Assembly (NCBI RefSeq): GCF_020736365.1
Contig: NZ_CP085988.1
Span: 2,982,001-3,046,000 of the forward strand
Direction: 5' to 3'
From: Clostridium sp. M62/1
Lineage (GTDB): Bacteria > Bacillota > Clostridia > Lachnospirales > Lachnospiraceae
Length of the DNA stretch: 64,000 bases
Below the pieces are notes generated by a model, which had not been told where the DNA came from, did no database searches, and saw only the letters and a program-made list of their open reading frames with translations. Within the stretch, counting starts at the first letter, position 1; each line of letters starts with the position of its first letter. Of this stretch, positions 49,326 to 58,183 are shown piece after piece. Position numbers and translations under genes: made by a program.

Positions 49326-50609
49326 CTAAAATCTTCCGGGAAAGAGCATGACCGGAAGCTCTGCAAAGAGCTGGGGGGCTGCCGCCAGGAGGAGAAGAAC
49401 CAGCACAGAAGACAGAAAATACGGAAGTGTTCCCCTGAAGCCCTCCTCCATGGACAGGCCTCCGATTCCCGACGCTATCAGAAGACAGGGGCCATAGGGG
49501 GGAGTCACAAGGCCCAGGGACAGCGTGATGACAACCGCAAGCCCCAGAGCCAAAACCGGTATTCCCAGAGCAGCGGATGCAGGCTGCAGAATGGGAACCA
49601 GCAGGATCATGGCAGGGGAGGCATCCACAAACATTCCCACTATCAGCAGCAGAATTTCCACTGCCAGAAGGAAGAAGAACGCTCCTCCCTCCATCCCTGA
49701 AAACACTTCCAGCACCTGCCCGTCCAGATTGTAGTATGCCACCAGCTTTCCGAGGGAGCCGGCGGTGGCGAAGGCGAACAGAGGAAGCGCCGCTGCCTTC
49801 ATGGTATCTACAAAAATTCCCGGCAGCCTTGAAGGCTTTATCTCCCCGTAAAAGAAAATCCCTGTCACCAGGCTGTAAAGACAGGCAAACATAGCGGCCT
49901 CCGTAACCGTAAACCAGCCTGAAACAATTCCTCCTATCAGGATGACGGGAGTTAAAAGAGCCGGAAGCGATTCCATAACCAGATGCTTTACCGTCTCCCC
50001 CTCCGCCCTCTCACCGGAGGGAAACTGTTTTTTTCTGTTCAGAATCCATACAGCAGCCATCATAAAAAGGCCCAGCAGGATTCCCGGCAGCAGGCCGCAG
50101 AGAAAGAGCTCTGCTGTGTCCACATGCACCAGTGTGGAAAAGACCACCATCGATACACTGGGCGGAATCACAGAGCCGATTGTCGAGGAGGCGGCTGTGA
50201 CGCCCACCGCCGTTTTTCTGTCGTATCCCTGACGTATCATGGAGGGAATCATGTTCTTTCCCACGCTGACTGTGTCCTCCTGGGAGGAGCCCGTCACTCC
50301 GGCAAAGATCATGGAGACCAGAATATTTACATAGGCGAGTCCTCCCCTCCTGTGACCCAGAAGGGCTGTTCCCACATCAATCAGACGATCTGTCGCCTTC
50401 CCCTCATTCATCAGGTTGGCAGCCAGAATAAAGAGCGGCACGGCTAACAGCAGAGGATCGCAGAGGCTTTCAATCATACCCGCAAAAATCTCTGCACCTG
50501 GAATATCGGTCAGCAAAATGGCTCCTGCAATGGACACCGCGCCCACAGCGAAGGATACCGGAACGCCTAAAACCAGAAGGATGACCAGGCTTATCCCTAT
50601 TATCAGCAT
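49326..50609 (-). CDS. dctM: TRAP transporter large permease (DctM)
   Basis: 427 residues from ATG 50609 (MLIIGISLVILLVLG), AAGGAG 4 nt upstream; the upstream extension to 50732 overlaps dctQ and is not real. About 12 membrane segments, with ITGSSQEDTVSVGKNMIPSM-like and TAASSTIGSVIPPSVSMV motifs of the large subunit. It carries carboxylates (or similar anions) using the sodium gradient together with a periplasmic-type binding protein. Overlaps dctQ by 7 nt. Confidence 0.92.
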   Translation of the reverse strand: MLIIGISLVILLVLGVPVSFAVGAVSIAGAILLTDIPGAEIFAGMIESLCDPLLLAVPLFILAANLMNEGKATDRLIDVGTALLGHRRGGLAYVNILVSMIFAGVTGSSQEDTVSVGKNMIPSMIRQGYDRKTAVGVTAASSTIGSVIPPSVSMVVFSTLVHVDTAELFLCGLLPGILLGLFMMAAVWILNRKKQFPSGERAEGETVKHLVMESLPALLTPVILIGGIVSGWFTVTEAAMFACLYSLVTGIFFYGEIKPSRLPGIFVDTMKAAALPLFAFATAGSLGKLVAYYNLDGQVLEVFSGMEGGAFFFLLAVEILLLIVGMFVDASPAMILLVPILQPASAALGIPVLALGLAVVITLSLGLVTPPYGPCLLIASGIGGLSMEEGFRGTLPYFLSSVLVLLLLAAAPQLFAELPVMLFPGRF

Positions 50610-51139
50610 TTTTCTCCTTCCTCCTTTACCGGTTCTTCTGAATCTGCATCCCTTTTTTCTGCCCAATCCTCCCACAGATGAAACAGCAGATACAGGACAG
50701 ATGTCATTCCGCAAAACGGCAGGCAGAGCCATAAAAAGCCGCGGCTCAGCCCGTACGTCTCCCCGCCTGCCAGAAGTCTTCCCGCAAGACGGCAGCCGTA
50801 ATAGACAGCCATCAGGGAAAACGCCAGCTTTACCAGACTGTCAAACAGCACAATCAGCTGCTTGGCTCTTCTGTTTTTAATCCCCTCTGCCAGAGCTTCA
50901 AATGCAAAATGGCGTTTTTCATACACCAGAGCTCCGGATTCAAGAAAGATCCCCCACACAAATACATACATGGCCATCTCACCCGCCCAGGCCGGTTCAT
51001 GTTCTCCAATATACTTTGTCCCAAGCCTGAGGGCGAGAAGCGCGAGGGCTGCCGCCAGGCAGATTCCCCCGGCCGCTGCCTGGAAATCTGCTATTTTCTT
51101 CACCCTCTGTTTAAGCCGCTGTTTCGCATCCCTTTCCAT
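50603..51139 (-). CDS. dctQ: TRAP transporter small permease (DctQ)
   Basis: 178 residues with four membrane segments (GGICLAAALALLALRLG, AMYVFVWGIFLESGAL, LAFSLMAVYYGCRLAG, PFCGMTSVLYLLFHLW). The size, the segment count and the direct 7-nt overlap with dctM mark it as DctQ. No dctP-type binding-protein gene lies on either side. Confidence 0.88.
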   Translation of the reverse strand: MERDAKQRLKQRVKKIADFQAAAGGICLAAALALLALRLGTKYIGEHEPAWAGEMAMYVFVWGIFLESGALVYEKRHFAFEALAEGIKNRRAKQLIVLFDSLVKLAFSLMAVYYGCRLAGRLLAGGETYGLSRGFLWLCLPFCGMTSVLYLLFHLWEDWAEKRDADSEEPVKEEGEKC

Positions 51140-51219
51140 ACCCTTCTTCCCTCTCCATTCTCTGTCGCTTTTTCTTTATGATCCGTTTCTTTTTTCGATT
51201 ATCCCATGGAAGCTTTGGC

Positions 51220-51249
51220 TTGTCAATTCCCGTTTGTCCATGGTACAAT
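51220..51249 (+). promoter_or_regulatory. Promoter of the RluA gene, giving a leaderless mRNA
   Basis: TTGTCA (51220-51225), 18-nt spacer, extended -10 TGGTACAAT with TACAAT at 51244-51249. The ATG starts at 51257, seven bases behind the -10, so the start site falls on or just before the start codon. Confidence 0.65.
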
Positions 51250-51256
51250 CATTCCC

Positions 51257-52201
51257 ATGAAGCAGACATTTACCTACCATATTACAAGACAGGACGCCGG
51301 AAAAAGCGTGGAGCATTATCTGCGCTGCCGCGGCTTCTCCCGCCGCCTCCTTATCCGTCTCAGAAAAACAGAAAACGGGCTGTGCCTGGGAGCGGACGGC
51401 GAGCTTCCTGTCTATACCACGAAACTTCTGGCCGAGGGAGATCTGCTGACGGTCCGCCTGCCTGATGACGCCCCCTCTGAACACATCGTACCCGTCCGCC
51501 AGAACTTTGACATTATCTATGAGGACAGGGATCTGATGGTCATCGACAAGCCTGCCGGAATGCCGGTCCATCCTTCCCAGGGAAACTTTTACAACACGCT
51601 GGCAAACGGGATTGCCTGGTACTTCAGCGAGAGAGGAGAACCGTTTACCTTCCGGGCTGTCAACCGGCTGGACCGGGACACAACCGGGCTTCTGATCATC
51701 GCCAAACATGGACTGTGCGCCGCTCTCCTATCCGAAATGGTCGCCAGAAAAGAGGTCAGACGGCAGTATCTGGCCATCGCTTCGGGAAAAACTGACGAAG
51801 AGGGAACCATCTGCGCTCCCATCGCCAGAGCCGACGGCTCCACGATAGAAAGATGCGTTGACGAAACGAGAGGAGAATACGCCTGCACCCATTACAGAAG
51901 ACTGGTCTACTCTTCAGAAAATGACTGCTCCCTTCTCCTTCTGACTCTGGATACCGGCCGCACTCACCAGATTCGGGTGCATATGAAGCACATCGGGCAT
52001 CCCCTCCTTGGTGATTTCCTCTACAATCCCGACTACCGCCTGTTCAGGCGCCAGTCACTCCACTCCTTCCTCCTGTCCTTTACCCACCCTCTGACAGGAG
52101 AAAGCCTGAATTTTTCTGCTCCCCTTCCGCCGGATTTTTGCTCTGCCCTGGGCGGCAAAGTTTCCATCTGCGAAAACCTGGCAGCGTTTCCTGCAGAATA
52201 A
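51257..52201 (+). CDS. RluA-family pseudouridine synthase
   Basis: 314 residues from ATG 51257 (MKQTFTYHITRQDAG). The frame is open from 51206, but the promoter lies within that extension. N-terminal S4-like RNA-binding part (RLRKTENGLCLGADG), then the catalytic domain with RLDRDTTGLLIIAKH (catalytic Asp near 139), and HQIRVHMKHIGHPLLGD at the end of the fold. It isomerises uridine in rRNA or tRNA; which site (RluC/RluD/YhcT-type) is not clear. No ribosome site is visible before the ATG, consistent with a leaderless start. Confidence 0.92.
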   Translation: MKQTFTYHITRQDAGKSVEHYLRCRGFSRRLLIRLRKTENGLCLGADGELPVYTTKLLAEGDLLTVRLPDDAPSEHIVPVRQNFDIIYEDRDLMVIDKPAGMPVHPSQGNFYNTLANGIAWYFSERGEPFTFRAVNRLDRDTTGLLIIAKHGLCAALLSEMVARKEVRRQYLAIASGKTDEEGTICAPIARADGSTIERCVDETRGEYACTHYRRLVYSSENDCSLLLLTLDTGRTHQIRVHMKHIGHPLLGDFLYNPDYRLFRRQSLHSFLLSFTHPLTGESLNFSAPLPPDFCSALGGKVSICENLAAFPAE

Positions 52202-52205
52202 AAAT

Positions 52206-52255
52206 GAGAGCCACGGGCCCGCCCACTCCGGCATGTCCATGGCTCTCTTATTTTT
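52206..52255 (+). terminator. Terminator after the RluA gene
   Basis: GAGAGCCA and TGGCTCTC form an 8-bp stem with a long GC-rich loop, followed by TTATTTTT. Confidence 0.65.
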
Positions 52256-52288
52256 CTTCTTTCGCGTCCTGTCTATTCTATGGTTATT

Positions 52289-52987
52289 TTATGGCCTCTT
52301 CATATTCCTTCTGACAAGTTCGGCGTATTTCCTTCTGAGGGCATCTTTCTTGTGCTTCAGCTGTCCGCAAAGCTCTCCTCCGATTGACAGGTTTGCGCCA
52401 AAAGGATCTACGACAAAGCCCATCATCTCCGGATTCCAGCCCACGACAGAACAGAGATCGTCGAAGGTCAGAACTGCTGTCTCTCCCTTGTATTCCTTAT
52501 TCCAGCGCAGAAGCTGATCCGGGGAGGTGAAAGCCGGAAAATACTTCTGTCCCTTGGCATTGGAGAAAGCAGTAAAGCGCATCTTTCTTCCCTGACCGGA
52601 ACCGACTCTTCTGGATTCATCCTCTGTCAGCTCTGCAGTAACTGCCGGAACCAGGAACTTTCCTGTCATGACAACTTCCTCCATCACCGCGTTCAGATTT
52701 TCACGGGAAGGATTCTTTTCCCACTTCTCAAGAGCCTCAATGAGCTTCTCATTCACGCGCTTTTTCTCCGGCTCCTTCTTTGCCGCCTTCTTGGCCGTGC
52801 TCTTCTCAGCCGGTTTTTCCGCTGTCTTCTTAGCTGTGGTTTTCTTTTCAGCCGTCTTTCTTGTGGCTGTCTTTTTCTCGGCCGTCTTCTTTTCAGAAGT
52901 CTTTTTTGCCGCTGTCTTTTTCGCAGCTGTCTTCTCCGCAGCCTCTGTGTTCTCTGCGCCGCCGTTTGTCTTATTTATATCGCTCAA
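52289..52987 (-). CDS. SseB-like domain protein with histone-H1-like N-terminal tail
   Basis: 232 residues, TTG start with AAGGAGG 7 nt upstream. Residues about 15-75 are a Lys/Ala/Thr-rich repeat built from KTAAKK and KKTAEKK units, like the tails of bacterial H1 homologues. The rest (about 80-232) resembles the SseB N-terminal domain (FLVPAVTAELTEDES, RMRFTAFSN-like, VVDPFGANLSIGG). The tail should bind DNA, RNA or ribosomes by charge; the SseB fold has no known catalytic role. Function unknown. Own promoter at 53048-53076. Confidence 0.8.
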   Translation of the reverse strand: MSDINKTNGGAENTEAAEKTAAKKTAAKKTSEKKTAEKKTATRKTAEKKTTAKKTAEKPAEKSTAKKAAKKEPEKKRVNEKLIEALEKWEKNPSRENLNAVMEEVVMTGKFLVPAVTAELTEDESRRVGSGQGRKMRFTAFSNAKGQKYFPAFTSPDQLLRWNKEYKGETAVLTFDDLCSVVGWNPEMMGFVVDPFGANLSIGGELCGQLKHKKDALRRKYAELVRRNMKRP

Positions 52988-53047
52988 ACTATTTCCTCCT
53001 TAACTGGTAAAGCTCTCTCCAAGGCTTCAGATAAGCCATTACGTATC

Positions 53048-53076
53048 AGTTTAATATGTATTATCCCAAAAGTCAA
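53048..53076 (-). promoter_or_regulatory. Promoter of the SseB-like gene
   Basis: Minus strand TTGACT (53071-53076), 17-nt spacer, TAAACT (53048-53053). Confidence 0.65.
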
Positions 53077-53148
53077 ATATTTTATTGCATTTTTACAGTA
53101 TTTGCAAGGCTTTTGCCCGCCTTACGCCTCTGTCTGCTTCCATGGTTT

Positions 53149-54618
53149 TTATTCCTCATAGCCCTGGATGCGGAGCCCTTTGGGATAATGATTTTTCAGA
53201 ATTCCGCCTGACAGCTTGGCCCAGCCGATGCTGTAGCCGCTTTTTCCGTTTCCCGTGCTCATGAGAATCCACCCCTTCTTTCTCTCCGGAGGAATTCTGA
53301 CAGCCCCGGCCTCCTTTTCTGAAATTGCAGAAAGGGAAAGGGCCTCCCCTCTCAGGTAGGCTCCCATGGCGGGGCTTTCGGGGAAAAGGCGGCAGAAACC
53401 TGCTGCGTCCTCCTCCCTCATCCACAGAGCAAGGGCATGAGAGGGTTCAAAACGGTTCTTTTTTAAGGTTCCCAGATGAAGGCCCGGCCTCAGCACCCGA
53501 AGCCCGTCAAAGGAAGGAAGCTCCGGCGGCAGAAGATAAAGCTGATCCCCAAAGAGCATAAATTCCCTTCTCCTTACGGAGCTCAGGAGCTCTCCCTGCC
53601 CCGTATTTCCGGCAGAAAGATTTTCCCTCAGAAAGTCCTCCCAGTCCTTAAAAAGTCTTTTGTCCTTTACATACACGGGAAATCTTCTCTTTCTTTCCCT
53701 CTCATCCCGTCCCTCTTTTTCCAGAATCGCAATAAAATGTCCCTCTCCCCCTGTCCGGTGAGGCCAGATTCGGACAGCGCAGGAGAGCTCTTCCCGGCCC
53801 TCCAGGGCCCACCCGGGTACTCCGTCTGACATTCCCGGATACTTTTTCACCTTTTTTATTTTAAACTCCGGATGGGCTTTTAAAAATGCCTCCACCGCCT
53901 GCTCATCCTCCTCAGGAGAAAAGGTGCAGGTGGAGTAAGCCATAGTTCCCCCCGGCTTCAGCATTGCCGACGCGTTTTCCAGAATCTCTGCCTGGCGCTG
54001 GGCGCACAGCCTTACCTTGTCGGGACTCCACTCAGCCCTGGCTCCCTCGTCCTTTCGGAACATTCCTTCTCCGGAGCACGGGGCGTCCACCACAATCTTG
54101 TCAAAATACTCGGGAAAGGCAGCGGACAGTCTCGCAGAATCCTCGTTGAATACAGCCCCATTGGCTATCCCCATACGCTCTGCGTTCTGGGAGAGAATCC
54201 TGGCCCTGGCCGGGTGAATCTCATTGCTCAGAAGAAAGCCTTTTCCCTGGAGTCTCGATGCAATATGGCTTGTCTTTCCCCCCGGCGCTGCGCACAGATC
54301 GAGCACCCGATCTCCCGGCTTCGGATCCAGCAGAGAAACCACCGCCATGGCGCTTGGCTCCTGAATGTAGTACACCCCTGCCTCATGGTAGGGATGGCGG
54401 CCTGGCCTGTCCTTTGCTCCGTAATAGTATCCTTCCTCCGCCCAGGGAATCGGTTTCAGAGAAAATTCTGTTTCTTCCCTGAACCTCTCTCTGTCTGTTT
54501 TCAGAAGGTTCAGCCTCAGGCCCTGCTCTCTCTCCCTGTCGTAGCTTTCCAGAAACGCCTCATATTCCTCTCCCAGAAGGTTTTTCATTTTTTTCCTAAA
54601 TACCTGCGGAAGCTCCAT
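53149..54618 (-). CDS. RsmF-like rRNA (cytosine-C5) methyltransferase
   Basis: 489 residues. SAM-binding motif VLDLCAAPGGKTSHIASRLQ, catalytic cysteines in VVDAPCSGEGMFRKD and YSTCTFSPEEDEQ, as in the NOL1/NOP2/Sun group; the N-terminal YDREREQGLRLNLLKTD and a C-terminal PUA-like part with LRVLRPGLHLGTLKKNRFEPSHALAL fit RsmF rather than RsmB. It makes 5-methylcytosine in 16S rRNA; the exact base is not certain. GAGAGG 7 nt before the ATG. Confidence 0.88.
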   Translation of the reverse strand: MELPQVFRKKMKNLLGEEYEAFLESYDREREQGLRLNLLKTDRERFREETEFSLKPIPWAEEGYYYGAKDRPGRHPYHEAGVYYIQEPSAMAVVSLLDPKPGDRVLDLCAAPGGKTSHIASRLQGKGFLLSNEIHPARARILSQNAERMGIANGAVFNEDSARLSAAFPEYFDKIVVDAPCSGEGMFRKDEGARAEWSPDKVRLCAQRQAEILENASAMLKPGGTMAYSTCTFSPEEDEQAVEAFLKAHPEFKIKKVKKYPGMSDGVPGWALEGREELSCAVRIWPHRTGGEGHFIAILEKEGRDERERKRRFPVYVKDKRLFKDWEDFLRENLSAGNTGQGELLSSVRRREFMLFGDQLYLLPPELPSFDGLRVLRPGLHLGTLKKNRFEPSHALALWMREEDAAGFCRLFPESPAMGAYLRGEALSLSAISEKEAGAVRIPPERKKGWILMSTGNGKSGYSIGWAKLSGGILKNHYPKGLRIQGYEE

Positions 54619-54874
54619 CTTCGTTCCTCTCTTTTCCTGTTTTGTTTTGTCTGTTTTGTTTTGTCTGTTTCTTTTCCGGCATCTTTTTTATTTCCATACT
54701 GCAGACTGAGCTTTTCCTGCCGCTGTCCATACTCAAAGTTTCTGTAAATCTAAAAAGCGGGAGTCCTGTGCTGTTTTTTGGAATTTCAGCGGATTTCATG
54801 CAAAAATACCTGGCAGTTCCAGTATGGACAAACTGATACCCGGGAAATACTAATCGCTGTCAGGAGGGCTATAT

Positions 54875-55450
54875 ATGGCATTTGATTTTATCGGATATTT
54901 TGCTGTCCCCTTTCTCACCGTTGCTCTGAGCCGGGAAACAGCCCTGTTTTCCACTAATTTTTCTTCCATCCGCACCGCAAACCACAGGCAGGGAGAATTT
55001 CTCGTCTGGAGCTTTTTACTCCTCATCTACCTGCTTTTCTGCTTCCTGCCATTTTTTTACAGAAGAAGCCTTCCGCGCCGCAGAAAATGGGACGGTATGC
55101 TGCTTCTTTTCCTGGGCTGCGGCCTCCTTCTCCTGACATCGGTATTTACCCCCTACCTGCCGAGAGAAGAACCTTTTCTCTCCCAGATTCACGTATACGC
55201 CTCCGTCTGGTCAGCTGTCAGTTTCTTTTTCTTTCTTGTACTGGCCGTCCTTCCAGTTTATTTCCACCGCCAAAAGGAGGGAAGGGTACTGTTCTGCCTT
55301 CTTACAGCAGCTGCCGCCTTCTGCGCTTCCTCCTACCTGATTACAGGGATTGTAAACAGCGCCATGGAAATTGTGTACACTCTGACCTGCTGTACCGTGG
55401 CCAACAGGCTCCACCTGTTTTTCTCCGCTCCTTCACCCAAACGGCTCTGA
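54875..55450 (+). CDS. Hypothetical membrane protein, about five membrane segments
   Basis: 191 residues, AGGAGG 7 nt before the ATG. Hydrophobic segments at about 5-20, 46-63, 75-92, 108-130 and 140-170; between them only short basic loops such as YRRSLPRRRKWDG. No motif I recognise and no enzyme signature. Single gene between the RsmF-like gene (divergent) and the 56-bp repeat. Function unknown. Confidence 0.7.
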   Translation: MAFDFIGYFAVPFLTVALSRETALFSTNFSSIRTANHRQGEFLVWSFLLLIYLLFCFLPFFYRRSLPRRRKWDGMLLLFLGCGLLLLTSVFTPYLPREEPFLSQIHVYASVWSAVSFFFFLVLAVLPVYFHRQKEGRVLFCLLTAAAAFCASSYLITGIVNSAMEIVYTLTCCTVANRLHLFFSAPSPKRL

Positions 55451-55474
55451 ACAGGAATGTCCTGCCCCTCATAA

Positions 55475-55530
55475 GTGCGATCCCCGCGGAGCGTTTTTAT
55501 ATAACAGGGGACGAAGTTTCCTGTTATATA
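55475..55530 (+). repeat. 56-bp dispersed intergenic repeat, copy 2
   Basis: Same start and end as copy 1 (39471-39526), with two differences: G for A near the middle of the GC-rich part and T for C just before the hairpin. The 10-bp stem is intact. Lies 25 nt after the membrane-protein gene. Confidence 0.8.
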
Positions 55531-55654
55531 AAGAAAGCGGCGCCCTCACGGCCTGCTCAGCCATCAGAAAGCGCCACTTCTGAATGTTGTCTCTTCTGTA
55601 CCCCTGAGAACGCAGGATGCACATTTCTGCCTCAAACTTGCTTTTCAGAGGGAC

Positions 55655-56062
55655 TTATAACTGAATCCTGTACGCTTCAGAGCCTATGCCGTTTACTGCG
55701 TAGTATGCGGCATTCTCCTCCGGCTTTACATAGATATCGATCGTCTCAATTTCTTCCTCTTTGTGTCCTGCTGCCACAAATGCCTTCTTGGCCTCTGCAG
55801 CGAGAGCATCGGTGGAGATTTCCTTGCCAAGATACTGAACAAATACGCGGGACTTAGCCTCCTTCTTCGGCTCAGCCTTCTTTGCCGCTTCCTTCTTTGG
55901 AGCTGCTGTCTTTCTGGCTGCCGTCTTCTTCGCCGGAGCCTTAGCCTCCGCCTGAGATCCTGCTGCCTCTGCCTTCACTTCCACCTCAGCTGCAGGCTCC
56001 ATTGCCTTCACTTCCTTCGCGGCTGTAGTCTTTGCTGCAGTTTTCTTTCTAGGTGCTGCCAT
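55655..56062 (-). CDS. DUF6465 protein with histone-H1-like N-terminal tail
   Basis: 135 residues. Residues 1-70 are Ala/Lys-rich with AAPRKKTAAKTTAAKE and KAPAKKTAARKTAAPKK, like histone H1; residues 71-135 are the folded DUF6465 part (VFVQYLGKEISTDALAAEAK, EEIETIDIYVKPEENAAYY). Common in Lachnospiraceae; function unknown. The tail suggests nucleic-acid binding. Strong promoter at 56137-56165. Confidence 0.87.
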   Translation of the reverse strand: MAAPRKKTAAKTTAAKEVKAMEPAAEVEVKAEAAGSQAEAKAPAKKTAARKTAAPKKEAAKKAEPKKEAKSRVFVQYLGKEISTDALAAEAKKAFVAAGHKEEEIETIDIYVKPEENAAYYAVNGIGSEAYRIQL

Positions 56063-56136
56063 TTTTCCTATCCTCCTATAACAACTTCCTGATTATTCTG
56101 CCTTATGAAAATCCTATGATGCCTTAATTGAAAGGA

Positions 56137-56165
56137 ATTATAAGCCTATTTTTCCGTTTTGTCAA
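56137..56165 (-). promoter_or_regulatory. Promoter of the DUF6465 gene
   Basis: Minus strand TTGACA (56160-56165), 17-nt spacer, TATAAT (56137-56142): full consensus, so a highly expressed gene is likely. Confidence 0.9.
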
Positions 56166-56284
56166 CTAAACGCGAAAATTGCCTCACTCTTTCCTCTGTA
56201 TTTTCAATCATTCAGTCATACAAAATACAGCTTCTCCAAAACTGCCGGAAGCCAAGGAAAAGGACAGCACCTTCCCCTTCACTC

Positions 56285-57925
56285 TTAGTTGTTTGTACCC
56301 CATCTGAAATCAGGAATGACATCGCTCCACTTGGAAATTCCGATAACAGACTTCATGTATTCCGTCTCCTCTACCGCCTTATTTGTGTCAATTACCCTGA
56401 AGATCGGGTAAATCCTCTTCCTGTCAAAGCCCGTAATCACCTGGGAACTGGGATTTACCGTCCACAGGCCGAAAGCCATACTCTGCTGCGCTTCATAGGG
56501 ATTATCCACCTGGCGGCTCAGGATAAAGGAATCGATGTACGGATTGCTGTCAACAAGGAAGTAGGCATAGGCAAAGGCCGCAGCCTGCTCCTTCTCCACA
56601 TTTCCTCTGGAAGGACTCTGGGAAGTGAATCCCTGCTCTGACAGGATAATGTGGCGCACCTGTCCCTGACTGTTTAAAAGCTCCGGGCGGGTAAAGTAAT
56701 CTGTCAGCACATGCAGGTTTTTAAAGTTGACTACCGGCGAATCCACACTGTCGATCACTCTCGCATCCTCCAGCCAGAATTCCGGTTCCTGAAGGTTCAG
56801 CGGGTATGGGTGGTAAGCCAGATTCCAGTCAATCTGCCCGCCCTTCTTGATCTGATTGTTAAAGCAGTCGATGAGATCCCTGGCTCCGTAGCTGGTATCG
56901 CCGTTTGGCTGAACCCAGTTGTAATCCGTGGAAAAATAAACTCTGGCGTTTGCATTCTCGCTTCGGATGGAGGTATACATGACACGGAACATCCTCTCGT
57001 AGATCTCCACATACTGTTCCAGAGGCATGGGGCCTGTGTAATTCCAGATCGCCTGGTTGTTAATCTCATTTCCGATAATCCAGTTTGACACCTGGCCGTA
57101 GTTCGGATTGCTTCCATTGTACCGCTCAGCAAAGAAGGCCATTACGGCACGGCAGGTCTCAAATCCCTCCAGCGTGGCAGTGTTGAACATATAGTACTGG
57201 GAAGTTCCTGTCTCCTTCACTCCCGGATAGAGAAGCTCGGGATTCGCTGTGTTCCATCCGTTTAAGATAATGCCTGTAATGATGATTCCCTTATTGGAAA
57301 ACATCCTGATTGTCTTATCGTACTCCTCCACACGGCTCTTGTTAAAATGATATGTCTTTCCATTGTAAGTATATGTCATGGACCCGTTGGGATCCAGAAA
57401 TTCCCGGACTGATATATTGACAGCCGTGTGCTTCACTCCCAGAGACATGGCGTCATCCAGCATGGAAAGCTCGATATTAAGCCCCTTCTTCGTCTGTGCC
57501 TCGGGAAACGGCTCCTGATAGTCGGCCGTCACTTCCGGGTTTGTCACATAGGCCTCGTTGCTGACCGCCTCATAGACTCCTCCCTTATTCACCGCAACCA
57601 CATATCTTGCAAACAGCGGATCTTCATCCTGATTTTTGTCGAAGGGAAGGGTGAAGGTAAAGCTGTCTGTCTTTCCAGACGAAGCCACATAATCTGTCCT
57701 TCCCCCTATGGAGCCTTCATAGGGCATCAGGTCGAACAGATAATAGTTTCCATCGTCCGTCACCCCGTCTTCCGTGTGCTGGGCCGTTCCTGTAATCCGG
57801 ATCTCGCCTCCATTCACCGTGCAGGATGAAATATTGGCTGTATCTGAAGCAAAAGCCGTCCCCGCAAAGGCGAGGGCCATGGCCCCTGCAGAAAGAATTG
57901 TCTTTAACCATCTCAATTTTCTCAT
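56285..57925 (-). CDS. Secreted DUF5722 protein, glycoside-hydrolase-like
   Basis: 546 residues, AGGAGG 5 nt before the ATG. Signal peptide MRKLRWLKTILSAGAMALAF cut after AFA. An N-terminal beta-sandwich (about 30-130) leads to a TIM-barrel-like domain with WIIGNEINNQAIWNYTG (an Asn-Glu pair as at the acid/base of GH clan A) and HIILSEQGFTSQSP, whose Glu is where the nucleophile of such enzymes lies. Glycan cleavage is therefore plausible but not proven; the substrate is unknown. Possible response-regulator boxes lie upstream. Confidence 0.85.
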   Translation of the reverse strand: MRKLRWLKTILSAGAMALAFAGTAFASDTANISSCTVNGGEIRITGTAQHTEDGVTDDGNYYLFDLMPYEGSIGGRTDYVASSGKTDSFTFTLPFDKNQDEDPLFARYVVAVNKGGVYEAVSNEAYVTNPEVTADYQEPFPEAQTKKGLNIELSMLDDAMSLGVKHTAVNISVREFLDPNGSMTYTYNGKTYHFNKSRVEEYDKTIRMFSNKGIIITGIILNGWNTANPELLYPGVKETGTSQYYMFNTATLEGFETCRAVMAFFAERYNGSNPNYGQVSNWIIGNEINNQAIWNYTGPMPLEQYVEIYERMFRVMYTSIRSENANARVYFSTDYNWVQPNGDTSYGARDLIDCFNNQIKKGGQIDWNLAYHPYPLNLQEPEFWLEDARVIDSVDSPVVNFKNLHVLTDYFTRPELLNSQGQVRHIILSEQGFTSQSPSRGNVEKEQAAAFAYAYFLVDSNPYIDSFILSRQVDNPYEAQQSMAFGLWTVNPSSQVITGFDRKRIYPIFRVIDTNKAVEETEYMKSVIGISKWSDVIPDFRWGTNN

Positions 57926-58032
57926 ATCTTCCTCCTGTCTTTACGCTGTCATTCCTTCAGGTCTTATAAAACTGAGCTTATCATTCTCTGTGTCTGTCTC
58001 TCAGATATTCCCCCATTTTCCATTTGATCCCT

Positions 58033-58088
58033 ATTATAACACAGAGTTTTGCTATTTCCAGCTAACAATATTTACAATTCTCTTACAA
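58033..58088 (-). promoter_or_regulatory. Promoter and direct-repeat boxes upstream of the DUF5722 gene
   Basis: Minus strand TGGAAA (58055-58060), 16-nt spacer, TATAAT (58033-58038). Directly upstream are TTGTAA twice, 11 nt apart (58083-58088 and 58072-58077), and TTGTTA (58063-58068). An 11-nt step is typical of OmpR/PhoP-type direct repeats. Confidence 0.5.
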
Positions 58089-58104
58089 TTCAATGGACTG
58101 CAGG

Positions 58105-58175
58105 CCGCAAAAAAAGAAAAACGGCACCCTGCCGGTGAACTGCCGCAGAGAGGGCAGATCACTGGCAGGCGTGCC
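58105..58175 (-). terminator. Terminator after the NSS transporter gene
   Basis: ACGGCAC...CCTGCC pairs with GGCAGG...GTGCCGT around a large loop, followed on the minus strand by TTTTTCTTTTTTT. Confidence 0.7.
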
Positions 58176-58183
58176 GTCACACT

